DNA of 64,000 nt from Diphasiastrum complanatum. Lineage: Eukaryota; Streptophyta; Lycopodiopsida; Lycopodiales; Lycopodiaceae. The notes beneath the pieces were generated by a model that searched no databases, was not told the DNA's origin, and saw only the letters and a program-made list of their open reading frames with translations. Shown here piece after piece: positions 35,612 through 46,884 of this stretch (its first letter is position 1; each line of letters opens with the position of its first letter). A program made the position numbers and the translations under genes. The stretch lies in the NCBI GenBank assembly GCA_029204225.1, contig MU831550.1:62001-126000 (forward strand), written 5' to 3'.

Positions 35612-35756
35612 AATTACGTGCGGTAATGGTCCATTGGTCGGACCATTACCACAAATAATTTGGTCCTCGAGCAGCTCGTGGCCTCCGCCACTCGCTCCTG
35701 GTTCCCAAATTATTTATGGTAATGGCCCTTTCAATGGCCATTACCTACTACGTAAT
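35612..35756. repeat. MITE-like nested inverted repeat
   Basis: Long arms 35612-35664 and 35704-35756 pair, ending in attacgt and acgtaat. Each arm is itself a hairpin: ggtaatggtcc/ggaccattacc (35622-35650) and ggtaatggcc/ggccattacc (35718-35745). The middle (about 35645-35697) reappears in inverse orientation at 38821-38872, so this is a dispersed mobile module. No transposase is encoded. Confidence 0.75.
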
Positions 35757-37042
35757 GCCTTGTGCTCAGGTGTCCTTTGTATTTTGGGACCACCCCAGGA
35801 GCATAATGTCCATCCAATTTTTTCTCTCCTAGGAATCTGTCATTCTCTCTCCTCTCTCCGGTGGAATTCACTTTCTCTCTCTGGTGGAATGCACGTTCTC
35901 TCTCCTCTCTCCAGTGGAATGTGCATGTGCTATGTGGCAGCCCGTCATTGGCTGTCCACATCCACATTCCACCACAAACATAAAAAAAAATTGCGAAAAA
36001 AAAACGGCAAAAAACAAAAAAAATAAAAAAAAACCGGTCCACGCGTATGTCCGTACGGTCGTACCATATGGCCAAAAAAAAAAAAAAAAAAAAACCTTCG
36101 CACAATGGCTTTACGTAGGGGAAGGCCCGAAGCCCTCGGGCCTTCCTGGCTGGTCGGGGCCTGCCCTCAGGCTCCCGCCCTTGGGCAAGGGCCCTCCCAA
36201 CAAGGAAGGCCCTCAGGCAAGGCCTTCCCCCCCACTAAACCCCAAACCTAAGTTTTCGAGTGACCAACGATCAAAAACAAGGTCACATGTTTTCGTTTGA
36301 CCGCGTGAGCCCATGTCCAACGGCTATTTTTCTGGACTAATTTGATTTGAACACCACCGAACTACATGAATGGCCACGACCCCCTATGCAATAGCTATTC
36401 CGCTGGGCAAAAAAAAAAAATTGGCTCTTTTAAACAAGACAAGTTTTCTGTGTTGTACTCTGCTTATTCCAAACAACATTGTTTACTGTTTTGTACTTTG
36501 GCGCAAGGGTGTGACAAGAGGAGGTGCTGATCTGAAATTCCAGGTGCTTGTGTTCTCATACAAAATTTTTGAAGTGTTGAGCAAGAAAAGTCAAGGTACG
36601 AATATGTAAATCCTGGCACTTGTGTAATGACGTTGAGCAAAAAGAGGAGTACTGCACTCATTTTACTGTATGAGAATTGCCATCATGTCTTGCTATCCAT
36701 GTTGTTTTTGGTCTTTGTAAGAAATCAAAATAACGTTTGTGCACAAATAGTCATACCAGACAATTTATAAAACATTGTAGAGAGAACGGGCCCGAGGGGC
36801 TGAGGCCTTGCCCTGCGTAAGGACAAGTCTAAAATTTTGATTTCTCCTACATTTTTAACAGAATCTTTGATGCTATTACTCGGATGAAAATTTTGAATTA
36901 GTTTTTGACATAATCGTTGATGCTTTCACTATGAAGCAAATTCCACCTATGGAGGTGCATCAAAAATACAAAGAATAATTAAATACTTGGCATTACTTGT
37001 GTGAGACAAGTGGGAGAACGCCCACCATATGCTGCTCCACAC
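35757..37042. other. Non-coding stretch with GC-rich patch
   Basis: No supported gene. It contains direct repeats of tctctccggtggaat-type sequence (35850-35920), several A runs (for example 36074-36093), and a GC-rich patch 36115-36230 with the inverted repeat gaaggcccga/tcgggccttc (36121-36145) that ends in aaaccccaaacct, like the GC-rich insert at 9.3 kb. A smaller GC patch lies at 36788-36830. Confidence 0.4.
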
Positions 37043-37065
37043 GAGAGAGAGAGAGAGAGAGAGAG

Positions 37066-37113
<48 letters not shown>

Positions 37114-37116
37114 TGA

Positions 37117-37184
<68 letters not shown>

Positions 37185-37198
37185 GTGTGAGAGAGAGT
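37043..37198. repeat. Compound (GA)n(GT)n microsatellite
   Basis: Alternating blocks of GA and GT dinucleotides over 156 bp. Confidence 0.97.
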
Positions 37199-37492
37199 GG
37201 TTTTGTTGCAGGCTTGAGCATCGCATCCGTCTTCGGATCCATCTGCTTTCTCACCATGGGCCACCGTAAGCATCTCATGCACCCTTCCACGAGCTTCTCT
37301 TTAACCTCTGATGAACGTTCAGCTACAAGAAATCACAGCCGGCGCTCCTAGTCTGGGGGCACTGGAGCTTGCTTTTTTTGTTTTTGGTTGAAAACGTGTA
37401 CGATCTCTATTTTGTTTGGTCCTATTGATCTGTGGGGTGATACCAGCCCACAGGCTTGCTAAAAGAAGACATTGCTTGTTGCTTGATGGATT

Positions 37493-37582
37493 TTTGTGAA
37501 AAAAAAAATAACCTCCCAGAGCCTCTGGAGGGCGCTCCTCCTCCAGAGGCTCTGGGAGGTTTCTTTTTTTTTCACAAAATTT
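37493..37582. repeat. Foldback hairpin H1 (CTCCCAGAGCCTCTGGAGG type)
   Basis: Arms of about 40 bp run outward from a short centre: ttgtgaaaaaaaaa, aacctcccagagcctctgga, then its reverse complement and tttttttttcacaa. It is the first of four hairpins sharing this core. Confidence 0.9.
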
Positions 37583-38473
37583 TTGTTTCTGGTGTCCTAC
37601 TGAAGCCGTAATCCTTAAATCTTGTATCTCTTGCTCATCACGCCAGGACGGTGCAAGGGCGAAGAAGTGATAGCCGCTGTCTAGAAGACTTTAGAGTGAT
37701 ATTAAACTTAACGTTTTTTGTTAATGCATATTCCAAACAAACAATGGGATGATGGAAGCCAGAGGTTAATGAGCGCTTACGGCTAAGGTTCTTTCGCCTG
37801 TTGTCTTTCCTAGTGGGGATTCAATATTGGAATTTTGTGAATAGGAGATTCAATTTTGGTCCTGCACGATCAAAACCTCTTACGTACGTTTATATGAAAA
37901 ATTGTACCAGATCACAATTCCTGACATACACCGGAGGGGGCTTGGGTCTGTTACTGTAGATTTTTTTATTCCTCTTTTTTTTTTTGCTCATTTGTGCTGC
38001 CGATGGAATCGAACTCCTAACTTATCTGAAGTAAAATTATCAAATGTTCACCAATGTGCCATTTATTGTCGGACGATTTGTTAGTCTAGGTTGCTGAACA
38101 AGCTCAATAATCTGTGCTGAATTTTCAAATGCGGTAGACGAGTCAAGCTATAACTTATTGCCAACTTTCGTTATCTTTGTAGTGTGTGTGAGGCATTCTT
38201 AGTATGCCTTCATTTCTTACTAGTTATGCTTGTGTTTTGCTAATCTAGCTATGCATCAATTCTTACCCTTAAAAATATCAAGATGACACTCAACCAGATC
38301 ATTGTTCTATAGTCTTTCACGTTTACATTCAGATTGAAATCTAGATAGTCTCTTGGGGATAAACTGACAAGGAAAATAACACAGCAACCTGTGTTGCTTT
38401 AAATTTCTAGGCATGCCTTTCACCAGTTTCTTTGAGGCCTCTCAAAATTATAACCAGCTATCCTAGTAGTGCT
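37583..38473. other. No gene seen
   Basis: AT-rich, no supported frame and no strong repeat between hairpins H1 and H2. Confidence 0.4.
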
Positions 38474-38607
38474 CTGCCAATGCAAAAAGGCCATCTGAAT
38501 GGCGACTAGAGCAAGATTTTGTGAAAAAAAAAAAAACCTTCCAGAGCCTTTGTGAATAAAAAATCTTGCTCCAGTCGCCATTCACCTGGCATCTTTTGCA
38601 TTGGCAG
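38474..38607. repeat. Foldback hairpin H2
   Basis: Arms 38474-38520 and 38560-38607 pair over about 47 bp (ctgccaatgcaaaa to gcaagatttt and its complement). The loop holds a damaged half of the H1-type core (accttccagagcctt). The arms carry the same gccattcagatggcc flank that follows hairpins H5 and H7. Confidence 0.88.
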
Positions 38608-38682
38608 GCCATTAATAGGACCTCTAGGATGTTTGCTATCATCATATCTCTGTCAAATGCAAGAAACCAAGTTTAAAATAAT

Positions 38683-38746
38683 AAACTCCCAGAGCCTCTG
38701 GAGGAGGAGGACCGGCGCTCCTCCTCCAGAGGCTCTGGGAGGTTTT
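38683..38746. repeat. Foldback hairpin H3
   Basis: A perfect core of aaactcccagagcctctgga plus ggaggag, spacer about 9 bp, then the reverse complement. It ends in a T run and cacaaaatcttgtgaa, which begins hairpin H4. Confidence 0.9.
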
Positions 38747-38751
38747 TTTTC

Positions 38752-38952
38752 ACAAAATCTTGTGAATAACAACCAAGTTAAACCAAGTTAAAACACAACA
38801 TATCAAGTTAAACACAACCAACGAGTGGCAGAGGCCACGAGCTACCCGGGGACTAGATGATTTGTGGTAATTAACTTTTTTTAATTTGGTTTAACTTGGT
38901 TGTGTTTAACTTGATATGTTGTGTTTTAACTTGGTTGTTATTCACAAGATTT
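38752..38952. repeat. Foldback hairpin H4 (AACCAAGTTAAA type) with inserted module
   Basis: The left arm (38752-38820) and right arm (38887-38952) are reverse complements of about 65 bp, differing by one extra aaaccaagtt in the left arm. The loop contains 38821-38872, an inverse copy of the module at 35645-35697. Confidence 0.88.
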
Positions 38953-39050
38953 TGTTAAAAAAAAAAGTAACCTCCCAGAGCCTCTGGAGGAGGAGCATCG
39001 GCGCTCCTCCTCCAGAGGCTCTAGTAGGTGACTTTTTTTTTAACAAAATA
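38951..39050. repeat. Foldback hairpin H5
   Basis: Arms of about 46 bp: ttttgttaaaaaaaaaagta, the cctcccagagcctctggagg core and aggagc, a 6-nt centre, then the complement. Confidence 0.9.
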
Positions 39051-39180
39051 TTGCTTCAGTCGACATTCAGATGGCCTTTTTGATCTACCAATGGCAGCTT
39101 TGTCTTAACTAGTCTTCAAGGTATACAAATTTTCAGTTTGCTGATTTCATGTATTTGTATGTTTGCTCATATGAGATACC
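39047..39180 (+). repeat. Duplicated flank, copy 1
   Basis: The sequence from attgcttcag through gctttgtc, actagtcttcaaggtataca and tttgctcatatgagatac is repeated at 39832-39950. Hairpins and flank together form a segmental duplication with about 800-bp offset. Confidence 0.85.
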
Positions 39181-39223
39181 TCAAACTTATTAGTTTCTAT
39201 GTCACTGATTGATTTTCGTGCCA

Positions 39224-39313
39224 GGATGAACTCACTAAAATGTTGCATCAAACTGTGTCAACCATTGATAGCTCCTCCGAGGAGTATGATTTGTGGTACC
39301 AAGCTGCATTCAA
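39224..39313 (+). pseudogene. Orphan exon-like segment (30 codons)
   Basis: Between an acceptor-like cgtgccag and a donor-like AAG/gtacgt lies one open codon series starting DELTKMLHQTVSTID and ending YDLWYQAAFK. Codon use and composition look like a real exon. A following acceptor (gttctcag, 39395-39402) leads into a short VVEMSFVHKGN then a stop. No family is recognised. It may be a host gene relic isolated by the foldback insertions. Confidence 0.35.
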
Positions 39314-39591
39314 GGTACGTAGTGTCTGCCGCTACGAGTGCACAACTACGTAGTTGTGGGATTGACAACGTGACAAGTTCTGAAAATGCTATGTTCTCAG
39401 GTCGTTGAGATGTCTTTCGTCCACAAGGGAAATTGATTGGCAGCGATAGCAAACCTAGCTAATGGAGAGGGTTTTTTTCCGATTGTATTCAATTTAGCTT
39501 GGGACACAAAGGGACTTGCAGTGACAGAGGACAAGTTGCAGACTTTGGTGACATCGAGCGTTGGCCAGCCAAGTAGGCTTTCTTGAATAAA

Positions 39592-39740
39592 CTCTTGTGA
39601 ATAACAACCAAGTTAAACCAAGTTAAAACACAACATATCAAGTTAAACACAACCAAGTTAACTTTTTTCAATCTGGTTTAACTTGGTTGTGTTTAACTTG
39701 ATATGTTGTGTTTTAACTTGGTTGTTATTCACAAGATTTT
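39592..39740. repeat. Foldback hairpin H6 (AACCAAGTTAAA type)
   Basis: Same arms as H4, left 39592-39659 and right 39674-39740, but with only a short centre and no inserted module, so it shows the ancestral state of H4. Confidence 0.92.
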
Positions 39741-39835
39741 GTTAAAAAAAAAGAAACCTCCCAGAGCCTCTGGAGGAGGAGCGTCGGCGCTCCTCCTCCA
39801 GAGGCTCTAGGAGGTTACTTTTTTTTTAACAAAAT
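39739..39835. repeat. Foldback hairpin H7
   Basis: Near-identical to H5: poly-A, cctcccagagcctctggagg core, aggagc, centre gtcg, complement, poly-T and aacaaaat. Confidence 0.92.
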
Positions 39836-39950
39836 ATTGCTTCAGTTGCCATTCAGATGGCCTGCAGCTTTGTCTCAACTAGTCTTCAAGGTATACAAAT
39901 TTTCAGTTTTCTGATTTCATGTATTTGTATGTTTGCTCATATGAGATACA
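39832..39950 (+). repeat. Duplicated flank, copy 2
   Basis: Second copy of 39047-39180, missing about 15 bp near gatggcc. Confidence 0.85.
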
Positions 39951-41040
39951 AGTTTTTAATTTCCAAAAAGTTTCAAATAAAATGCCAAGAAAAGAAACCC
40001 TTGAATATTCAAATAGAAACCCATAATGTTGAAAGAAATCGCTATTGCCGGTTTCTGCTGAAAGGATTTCAATCTAACAAAATTTCTCTCTTCCGGCAAA
40101 TGATGGACATGTTTCTGTTTTTGTCTCTTCTGGCAAATGATTAGGGACATTTTTTATTCTTCTTTTGCGTACTTCCATATTTTTATTTGTCATTTTGGCG
40201 TTTAATAAAGTTTTGATTATTAATTTGGGAATGTAATGCTACAAAACATTTTTCTTTACGTTACTAGAAGTATACCTTAGCTGTGAAATTATCTAAAAAG
40301 TAGCACTATACTTTGCATGTAAGTAGTGAGCCAGCTCATCTTAGGTTGTAGTATATTAAGAGCTTATTGTAGTTGACTTTATCGATTGCACAAATGGAGC
40401 AATGACTTAAGAAACAAAAGTTTTGGACCATTAACAGGGTTCGCACTGGAACTCAAGCATTGAAATGCAAAGGGTATCATAGGACAACAACATTTCAACA
40501 AAGAGTTAAACATGCAACTATTCATCACCAGATTCAACTATCAAACTCATGAATAATTACATCCAAAGGCACATCATTCTATGAGCATCTGGATATTCTA
40601 ACAAGTTGCTAGCCTGCCCGCCAGAATTATTCTCAGAAAAAGGTTTCAACAAAACCACATCATGGAACTTTCAACCTAGCCCATTCCCACTTGCTGCACC
40701 ACTTCACACGCAACCTGCCTTTTTTAAGTCGAGACTTCAATCTTTGAAAATCAACGGGACCCCTGGCGGGGAAGGAATCTTATAGCACGTTCCAGAAAGT
40801 ACTGGGTCAAAACATGGCCTTTTATACTGGGTCAAACCATGGCCTTTTAATTCAAAATCAGTTAGTACTCAGCGCTCACTGTTCAATAATTACTAGCTAT
40901 TAAAATTGCAAACAAATCAGCAACCTTTTACAAAATTAGAAACTAAAAAGATCAGATTTAGAATAGGTTTGTTTATTCATTGAAGGTTTTATCAAAGACG
41001 AATTGAATTTTTGAAAAAAAATTGATTATGCTGTACTCTT
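39951..41040. other. No gene seen
   Basis: AT-rich sequence with small frames only. A short direct repeat ggccttttatactgggtcaaa/ggcctttta is at 40818-40860. Confidence 0.4.
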
Positions 41041-41044
41041 TGCA

Positions 41045-41635
41045 TGCAGCTACCACGTCCTCTTTAGCTTTATAAAGCTCCCAAGCTGCAGTAAAATGAC
41101 CAGCATCTTTACCAGAGTCTGAGGTGTCTGATTAAAAGGTATTGAAAGGTGTCTAATCAATACATACAAGAGGGAAAAGCAAATGTGTCTTAAACAGCTC
41201 CCAGAACCTGCACATACAATTATGAAGCTGTATTTTAACATTGATCAGTACTTAGTATTTGCAAACACGAATCTTTCATTGATAATCTGGCTTCAGAGTC
41301 ACATTACAAACAACCCAGATAGTTGACTAAGTCTCACCGGTGGTTAACTGACTCACCTCCTGATGGCCCTGATGGTTAAAATCTATGTGCTTTCTGTACC
41401 AATCATTTGCTAATAGCTTCCGTATAACCACCCCTGCATTTTAAAAAAATTTCACAGTTTCGAAAAGTAGCACAACTCTAAGTCTGTGTAGATTTGAGAA
41501 TTAGCCATGTCAAAGCATTAGATCACAAATAGGATTGGACTATATTACATATTTACAGGGCAAGACCTTCCCAACTCCTCCAACTACAAGTCATGCTTCT
41601 TTCTGAAACAGCTCCATTGCAAGAACGTCACTTGC
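41045..41635 (-). pseudogene. Possible minus-strand host gene exons
   Basis: Three exon-like pieces on the minus strand. 41357-41433 has acceptor atgcag and donor GAG/gtgagt and encodes VVIRKLLANDWYRKHIDF and NHQGHQE. 41045-41130 encodes [18 protein letters not shown] and VAACKE. A piece starting at 41635 after ttgcag encodes ASDVLAMELFQKEA then a stop. The stop in the first piece conflicts with one continuous gene, so this may be a relic or a mixture. Family not recognised. Confidence 0.3.
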
Positions 41636-41832
41636 CTGCAATAATATATTAATCTGATAAGAAAAAATCTGACGATTTTTGCAAAATAAGCTTCATTGAA
41701 CTACTATAAGAGCACATGGTTTCCAGACGAGGTGATTGAAATTTTAAAGCTAGTTCGTTTCCTGGCAAGGATATTCTTCAAATCTGATTAAGTCAGTACA
41801 TACAACCAGATTACAGGAGAAGAAAGGATCAT

Positions 41833-42090
41833 TGCACACGAGATGCATTAGTCAACAGTAAACATTTCTGGAAGTTAACTGATCATCTGAATTAGCACAA
41901 TTGTGTAACATTGCACACGAGATGCATTAGTCAGCAGTAAACATTTCTGGAAGTTAACTGATGGAATCCCATTGATCAAGAAAAGGTAACTTTTGACCTC
42001 TAAGGCCATGGAAGTAACATTTTTAGAAGGTAACTGATTAAATCTCAATGATCAATAAAAAGGTAACTATTAATCTCCGAGGCCATTGAA
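41833..42090 (+). repeat. Local tandem repeat, three units
   Basis: gattgcacacgagatgcatt through aagttaactgat occurs at about 41833-41886 and 41909-41962. A second phrase (aacatttctggaagttaact to gaggccat) recurs with divergence at about 41940-42020 and 42017-42090. Confidence 0.7.
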
Positions 42091-42430
42091 ACGACATAAG
42101 CCCCAAGTGAGTTGCTGCCAATTTGTGCTGCAACACGAAAAGTATCCTAAACTTCTCGCACTTCGACATCTGAGACCAAGTACAAGAACACCTACTTGTC
42201 TAGATATGAAGGCCCAATGAGTTTATGTTCAAACTTGAGTTGTAGCGGATCAAAACCTTTTTTCGAGCCTAACGCCAAGTGCTTAACCTTCAATATTAAG
42301 TTAGCATTTGTCATTTGGCGATCTTTGTGAATGCTCACACTTTGACACACACAATCGATCAATCAGATCACTATTCTGCTATTGATGATCATACTTGTTG
42401 ACTGCACTTTACGATTTTACAGACCGAGAG
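42091..42430. other. No gene seen
   Basis: No supported frame. Copia family D sequence begins at about 42440. Confidence 0.4.
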
Positions 42431-42439
42431 AATGCCAGA

Positions 42440-44098
42440 AAGATTGCAAAATATACAGCAGTTCTTTTAGAGTAGTCATCTATGAATGTAATAAAGAATT
42501 TAGTACCAAGTAGTGATGGTGTTTGCACTGGACCACATATATTTGTATGTACAATATCTAGTAGATTTTCAGAGATATGTTTTTTATTTGACTAAAATGG
42601 CCTTCTTGTCTACTTTCCTATGATACAACTCTGGCAGACACTAGGGTCGACAATTCAATAGTCTAAATCAAGAACTGAACAACGTCTAGACATGTAGCCT
42701 ATTGATATATGATTAAGGTGGCCAAGTCTATTATGCCAAATTAATTTTTTATTGATATATGCTGAACTGCTTAAAGCATGATCAGTCACAGTATTACAAT
42801 GACTAAGCCTATAGAGATATCCTTGTCTCTTTTCAAGTGTTGACTCTCCTGCTTTTATCAAGAATTTGACAGAAATTTGTCTAAAACTCTATCCTATATC
42901 CTAAATATGTGATTCGACTAACCGACAACAGATTTGCCGTCAGGTTCGGGACATACAAAACATTTGGTATTAGCTTCGACAATCCATTCTAAAAATTCAA
43001 TCTAATAGTACTTTCACCTTCAATTCTGTATGAGCTACTATATCCAAGGTGAACAAATTTGTTGGTGCTATAGGCCGAATTATTGATGAACCATTCTTGA
43101 TGGCTTGTCATGTATTGTGTTGCTTCAGAATCGAGGAACCACTCCTCCGATTGTTCGACATGGTGATGGTTCACTATGAAGACTTCATGCTGATCGTCGT
43201 CTTCTTCGATCTTCTGCTTTGTGTTGGTTGCATGGGCTTGCTGATCCGGCTTCTTCTTCTTGTCGTTGTTGAACTTCAAGATTCGACAGTCCTGGATTTT
43301 ATGATTTGCCTTCTTGCAGTACCTACAGAAGAGTCTTTTCTTGTTCTGAACAAGTGGCTGATTCTGAGTCTTCCGTGACTGCTTATGATTGATGTGGTTC
43401 TGTTGGACAACTTTCTTCTTCTGTTGCTTCCTTGTGTTCTTCTTGATGAATAATGCTTGTGAATCATTGATGGAGGACGAGAATGCTCCATTCTTTCTTG
43501 TTTCCTCCTGCAACAGCATGATTAAGACTCTAGACAATGCTATATCTGAGTGTGTGGTTATCATCATCACCCAATTTTCATAAGAGGATGGCAAATTGGA
43601 CAATAAGGTCATTACAGCATCAAAGTCTTCGACTACTGAACCTATTGTCGCCATCTGCTCTAATAGAATCTTAAATTGATTAATGTGATTCTGAACATAA
43701 TCACTATCTGACAATATGAGTGAGAAGAATATTCTCCTCAGATGTAGCTTCAAAGTGACATCTTTCACTTTGTATAGTGTACTCAATATTTTCCAAGCTT
43801 CTTTCAAAGATTGGGCTTGTCTGATGTGGCCAATCTGTGTTTCGAAGATGTTAAGGGTGATGAAGGCGAAGGCCTTGTCATCCTTGAGTTTCCACTTGAA
43901 AATGGCTTGCTCATCGACACTGGGAAGTAGTTCAGTTCCAACGACTATTTTCCAAAGCTCCTTGGCCGTTAGTACTACCCTCATCTTGAATTTCCATAAG
44001 TGGTAGGTCGAACCATCGAGTTTGTCTATCAGTAGAGCAAACTGTGGTTGCGAATCCATTTGGAATTTCAGGATGAGTGTATGCAGATAGTAGATCAT
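42440..44098 (-). pseudogene. Copia family D: gag, protease and integrase start
   Basis: The gag frame 44098-42989 (369 codons) is almost intact. It holds a UBN2-type gag (LDGSTYHLWKFKM near residue 28), CCHC knuckle CRYCKKANHKIQDC (about 265-278) and the protease start WFLDSEATQYMTSH, where DSE replaces the usual DSG. Below it, after stops, are GAG-pre-integrase (LIWHNRLGHLNHIS, 42740) and integrase residues up to FITFIDDYSKRTAVYF near 42470, where the element is cut. RT and RNase H are absent. Related to family C. Confidence 0.8.
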
Positions 44099-44217
44099 AT
44101 GACTGAAAACAATTATAGCAATTGTCTACACTATATCAGAACAATCATTTTGATAATGTCAGCTCTAGTTCCACCTCCAAGAATTAGAGCGTAGCGATTA
44201 CCTGTCTAATACCATGC

Positions 44218-44400
44218 TGAAATTCGGTGTCTGCGCTTGTCGCAACAGAGCGAAGCGAGTGGAATCCTTGGTGCATGCAACTACGTCTATCAGGTTTAGA
44301 CCGACTTCGACAAATCGAAGTCTGCCTTACTTGATCACAGCTTCGAAGTCACCGGATCGGCAAGATCGATTCCATAGCCATGCATAAATTATCTAGGTTT
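44218..44400 (-). repeat. Copia family D 5' LTR remnant and primer site
   Basis: On the minus strand an LTR end (gaatttcagca) is followed by TGGTATTAGACAG (about 44206-44218), a mutated initiator-Met site upstream of the gag ATG. Only the last 180 bp of the LTR remain; the plus-strand Copia fragment begins at its outer edge. Confidence 0.65.
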
Positions 44401-44404
44401 TAGA

Positions 44405-46014
44405 TTTAGCTTTGAAGCATATGGAGGTGACAAGAGGGTGATCTACACAGCCAATGATGGTGAGTGTGCAATCAAAGGGATTCCTATTTCTCTCTCTACA
44501 AATAGGAATGTTCATTTGAAGGATGTTTTGTTCATTCCATCTATTACTAAGAACCTACTTAGTGTGAGTCAAATGCTTTAAGCAATGGTCTTAAGGTTGA
44601 GTTTGATGGAGATGCTTGTATGATCAAAAGGAAGGATGCCTTGATTGCAAAAGTTAAAAGGCAAGAGAATTTATTCAAACTAGATGCTTGTGTTACTGCT
44701 AACCAAGTTGGATGTGTGGCAAGTGAGCAAATATCCATGCAAGAGGTTTGGCATAAGATGATGGGCCATCTCAACTTCAAAGCATTGGAGGTAATGGCTA
44801 GAAAGCAAGTTGTGATTGGCCTTCCAAGTTCCTTAACTATCATCAATCATGTTTGTGAGTCTTGTGCTTTGTCAAAGTCACATAGACTACTTTATACTAG
44901 ATCTACAAAGCCTTTTCAAGTTGTACATTCAGATATTCATGGAATTCCTACAATTATTAATAGTGGAGCTAAGATGTATGTAACTTTCATTGATGATTTT
45001 AGTAGATATTGTTGGGTATATCTATTAAAGAGCAAAGATGAAGTGTATGATGTCTTTGTGAATTTCAAGATTGCAAAGGAGAACCAGTTTTCTACAAGGA
45101 TCAAGTGCTTGAGTAACAATGGTGGAGAGTACATATCTACCAAGTTCAAGGCTTTTTGTGATGAGCATGGGATCAAGAGGGAGTACACAACTCCAAGGAC
45201 ACCACAACAAAATGGAGTGGCCGAGAAGAAGAATAAAACTTTGTGTGAAAGTGCCAAATCCATGCGGTTAGATGCTAATCTTCCTAAACCATTTTGTTGT
45301 GTGCAATTGGCCGAGTGCTATATTGGATGGAAGAACACCTTTTGAGATGCTATTCAAGAAAAGGTCGAGTGTCAACTTTCTTAAAACTTTTGGATGTACT
45401 TGCTATGTCAATATAGATCTTGATGATAGGACAATGGAGGATCCATCTTTAAGAAAAGATATATTTGTTAGATATAGTGAGGTGAGTAAAGCCTACAAGG
45501 TTTATATTGAACCTACTACTAATAAGGTGATTATTGGTAGAGATGTCATTTTTGATGAGGGGAACTTTCCAAAAGTGTCTTCAAGTAATGATAATGTGGA
45601 TGGATCTAACAATCTTGATGTTGATATTATGGATCCTACTTTAGATGGTGATGATGAAGGATCTTCATCAAGTCAAAAGCCAAGGAGAACATCACGGGAA
45701 AGACAAACACCTTCAAGGCTCACATATGATGAGAAAGGTAAGCAAGTGGTTGCTAGAACAAACTTTGCTTTCCTAACATCTTTTGATGAACCTACATGTG
45801 TAGATGAAGCAAGGAACAAAGAGGAGTGGACAAGCAATGGATCTTGAGTGTCAAGCTCTTATGAAGAACAATACATGGAGATTGGTGGAATTACCTAAGG
45901 ACAAGAAAGCTATTGGATGTATTTGGTCTTCAAGATGAAGACTAACCAAGATGGATCTATCAATAAGCACAAGGCAAGGTTGGTGGCCAAGGGGTATGCA
46001 CAAGAACATGGTAT
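44405..46014 (+). pseudogene. Copia pol fragment, Copia-1 relative
   Basis: Starts inside the protease (VIYTANDGECAIKGIPISLS) and runs through SITKNLLSVSQML, GAG-pre-integrase (VWHKMMGHLN, 44745), integrase (HSDIHG, FIDDFSRYCWVYL, NNGGEY with Asn for the middle Asp, TPQQNGVAEKKN) and the linker to the start of reverse transcriptase (46013). Frames 44620-45345 and 45272-45847 are joined by a shift. The protein is close to Copia-1. It stops in RT exactly where another LTR begins. Confidence 0.85.
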
Positions 46015-46659
46015 TGTGAGAGATTTCAACAAGTTTAATCATATTTTGGTAAATTGTCAATATGAGGCCAAAACTCATTTTAGACTCTAGAGATAAACTT
46101 TTTGAAGTTGTATTAGTTCAAAATACATTCAATAAACACTTTTGAAAAGTGTGGGAAAGTTGGTAGTCGAGTTTGAGAGAGATTCAAATTTGAACTTTGG
46201 GTACATTGAATCTAGACCCAAAAATAGTGATGTTTACATTTTAGAGAGAAAGCCAAGAGGCCAAATAGTGTTTGGACCTGTTATAAAAGGATGTAACTCG
46301 TGGAGAGACACATCTTCTCTCTTATCTCTTTCATTTCATTATTATACATAGTCCTCTTTGGGTTCTACTACTCATTGGTGCACTATCTTAGTGATATCTT
46401 GCAATCTTGTGTGTAGAATGCTCATATTTTGTTATTTTAGGTTCCACACGTGTGAAATATAGTACGGTACTATCATTGTATAGAAAAAAATTATATTTTA
46501 TATTTTGATTCATGTTTGATCAGTATCTCTTAGAGTTTGCATCTCAGTTTGTATGTAGATGCTGATTTCTTTACATTGGCAGGATTGTTGGTTTGCTCCT
46601 TATTGTAACCAAAGATCAGGAACATGGATTGGACCTTGAATGATCTGAAATCTTTCACA
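46015..46659 (+). repeat. 5' LTR of a second Copia-1 relative
   Basis: 645 bp from TGTGAGAG to CTTTCACA, directly followed by a primer site. It has a TATA box (ttataaaagg, about 46280) and TTCCACACGTGTGAAA at 46442-46457. It is inserted in the RT region of the fragment to its left. Confidence 0.85.
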
Positions 46660-46672
46660 TGGTATCAGAGCT
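46660..46672 (+). promoter_or_regulatory. Primer binding site
   Basis: TGGTATCAGAGCT, identical to the Copia-1 primer site, starts immediately after the LTR. Confidence 0.9.
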
Positions 46673-46884
46673 ATTGTGTTTCAGGTTATGAAAGGATTAG
46701 CCACATTTATCAAAGATTTGGAGGAGTTACCAATGCTAGAGCATGCTAGATTGATTTCTACTCAAAAATCAGCATTTTTGCATGTGTATAATTGATCTTT
46801 GTTAGGTCAAAACTCAATATAGGATTATATACTTGATCAATTCCGATTTCACACTTGGTTTACTAGAATTAGCTGTTTTTTGGT

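Noticed and set aside
35731-36105. Phe-rich frame at 35731-36105, minus strand
   Set aside because: Created by long A/T runs over an inverted-repeat module; no protein signal.
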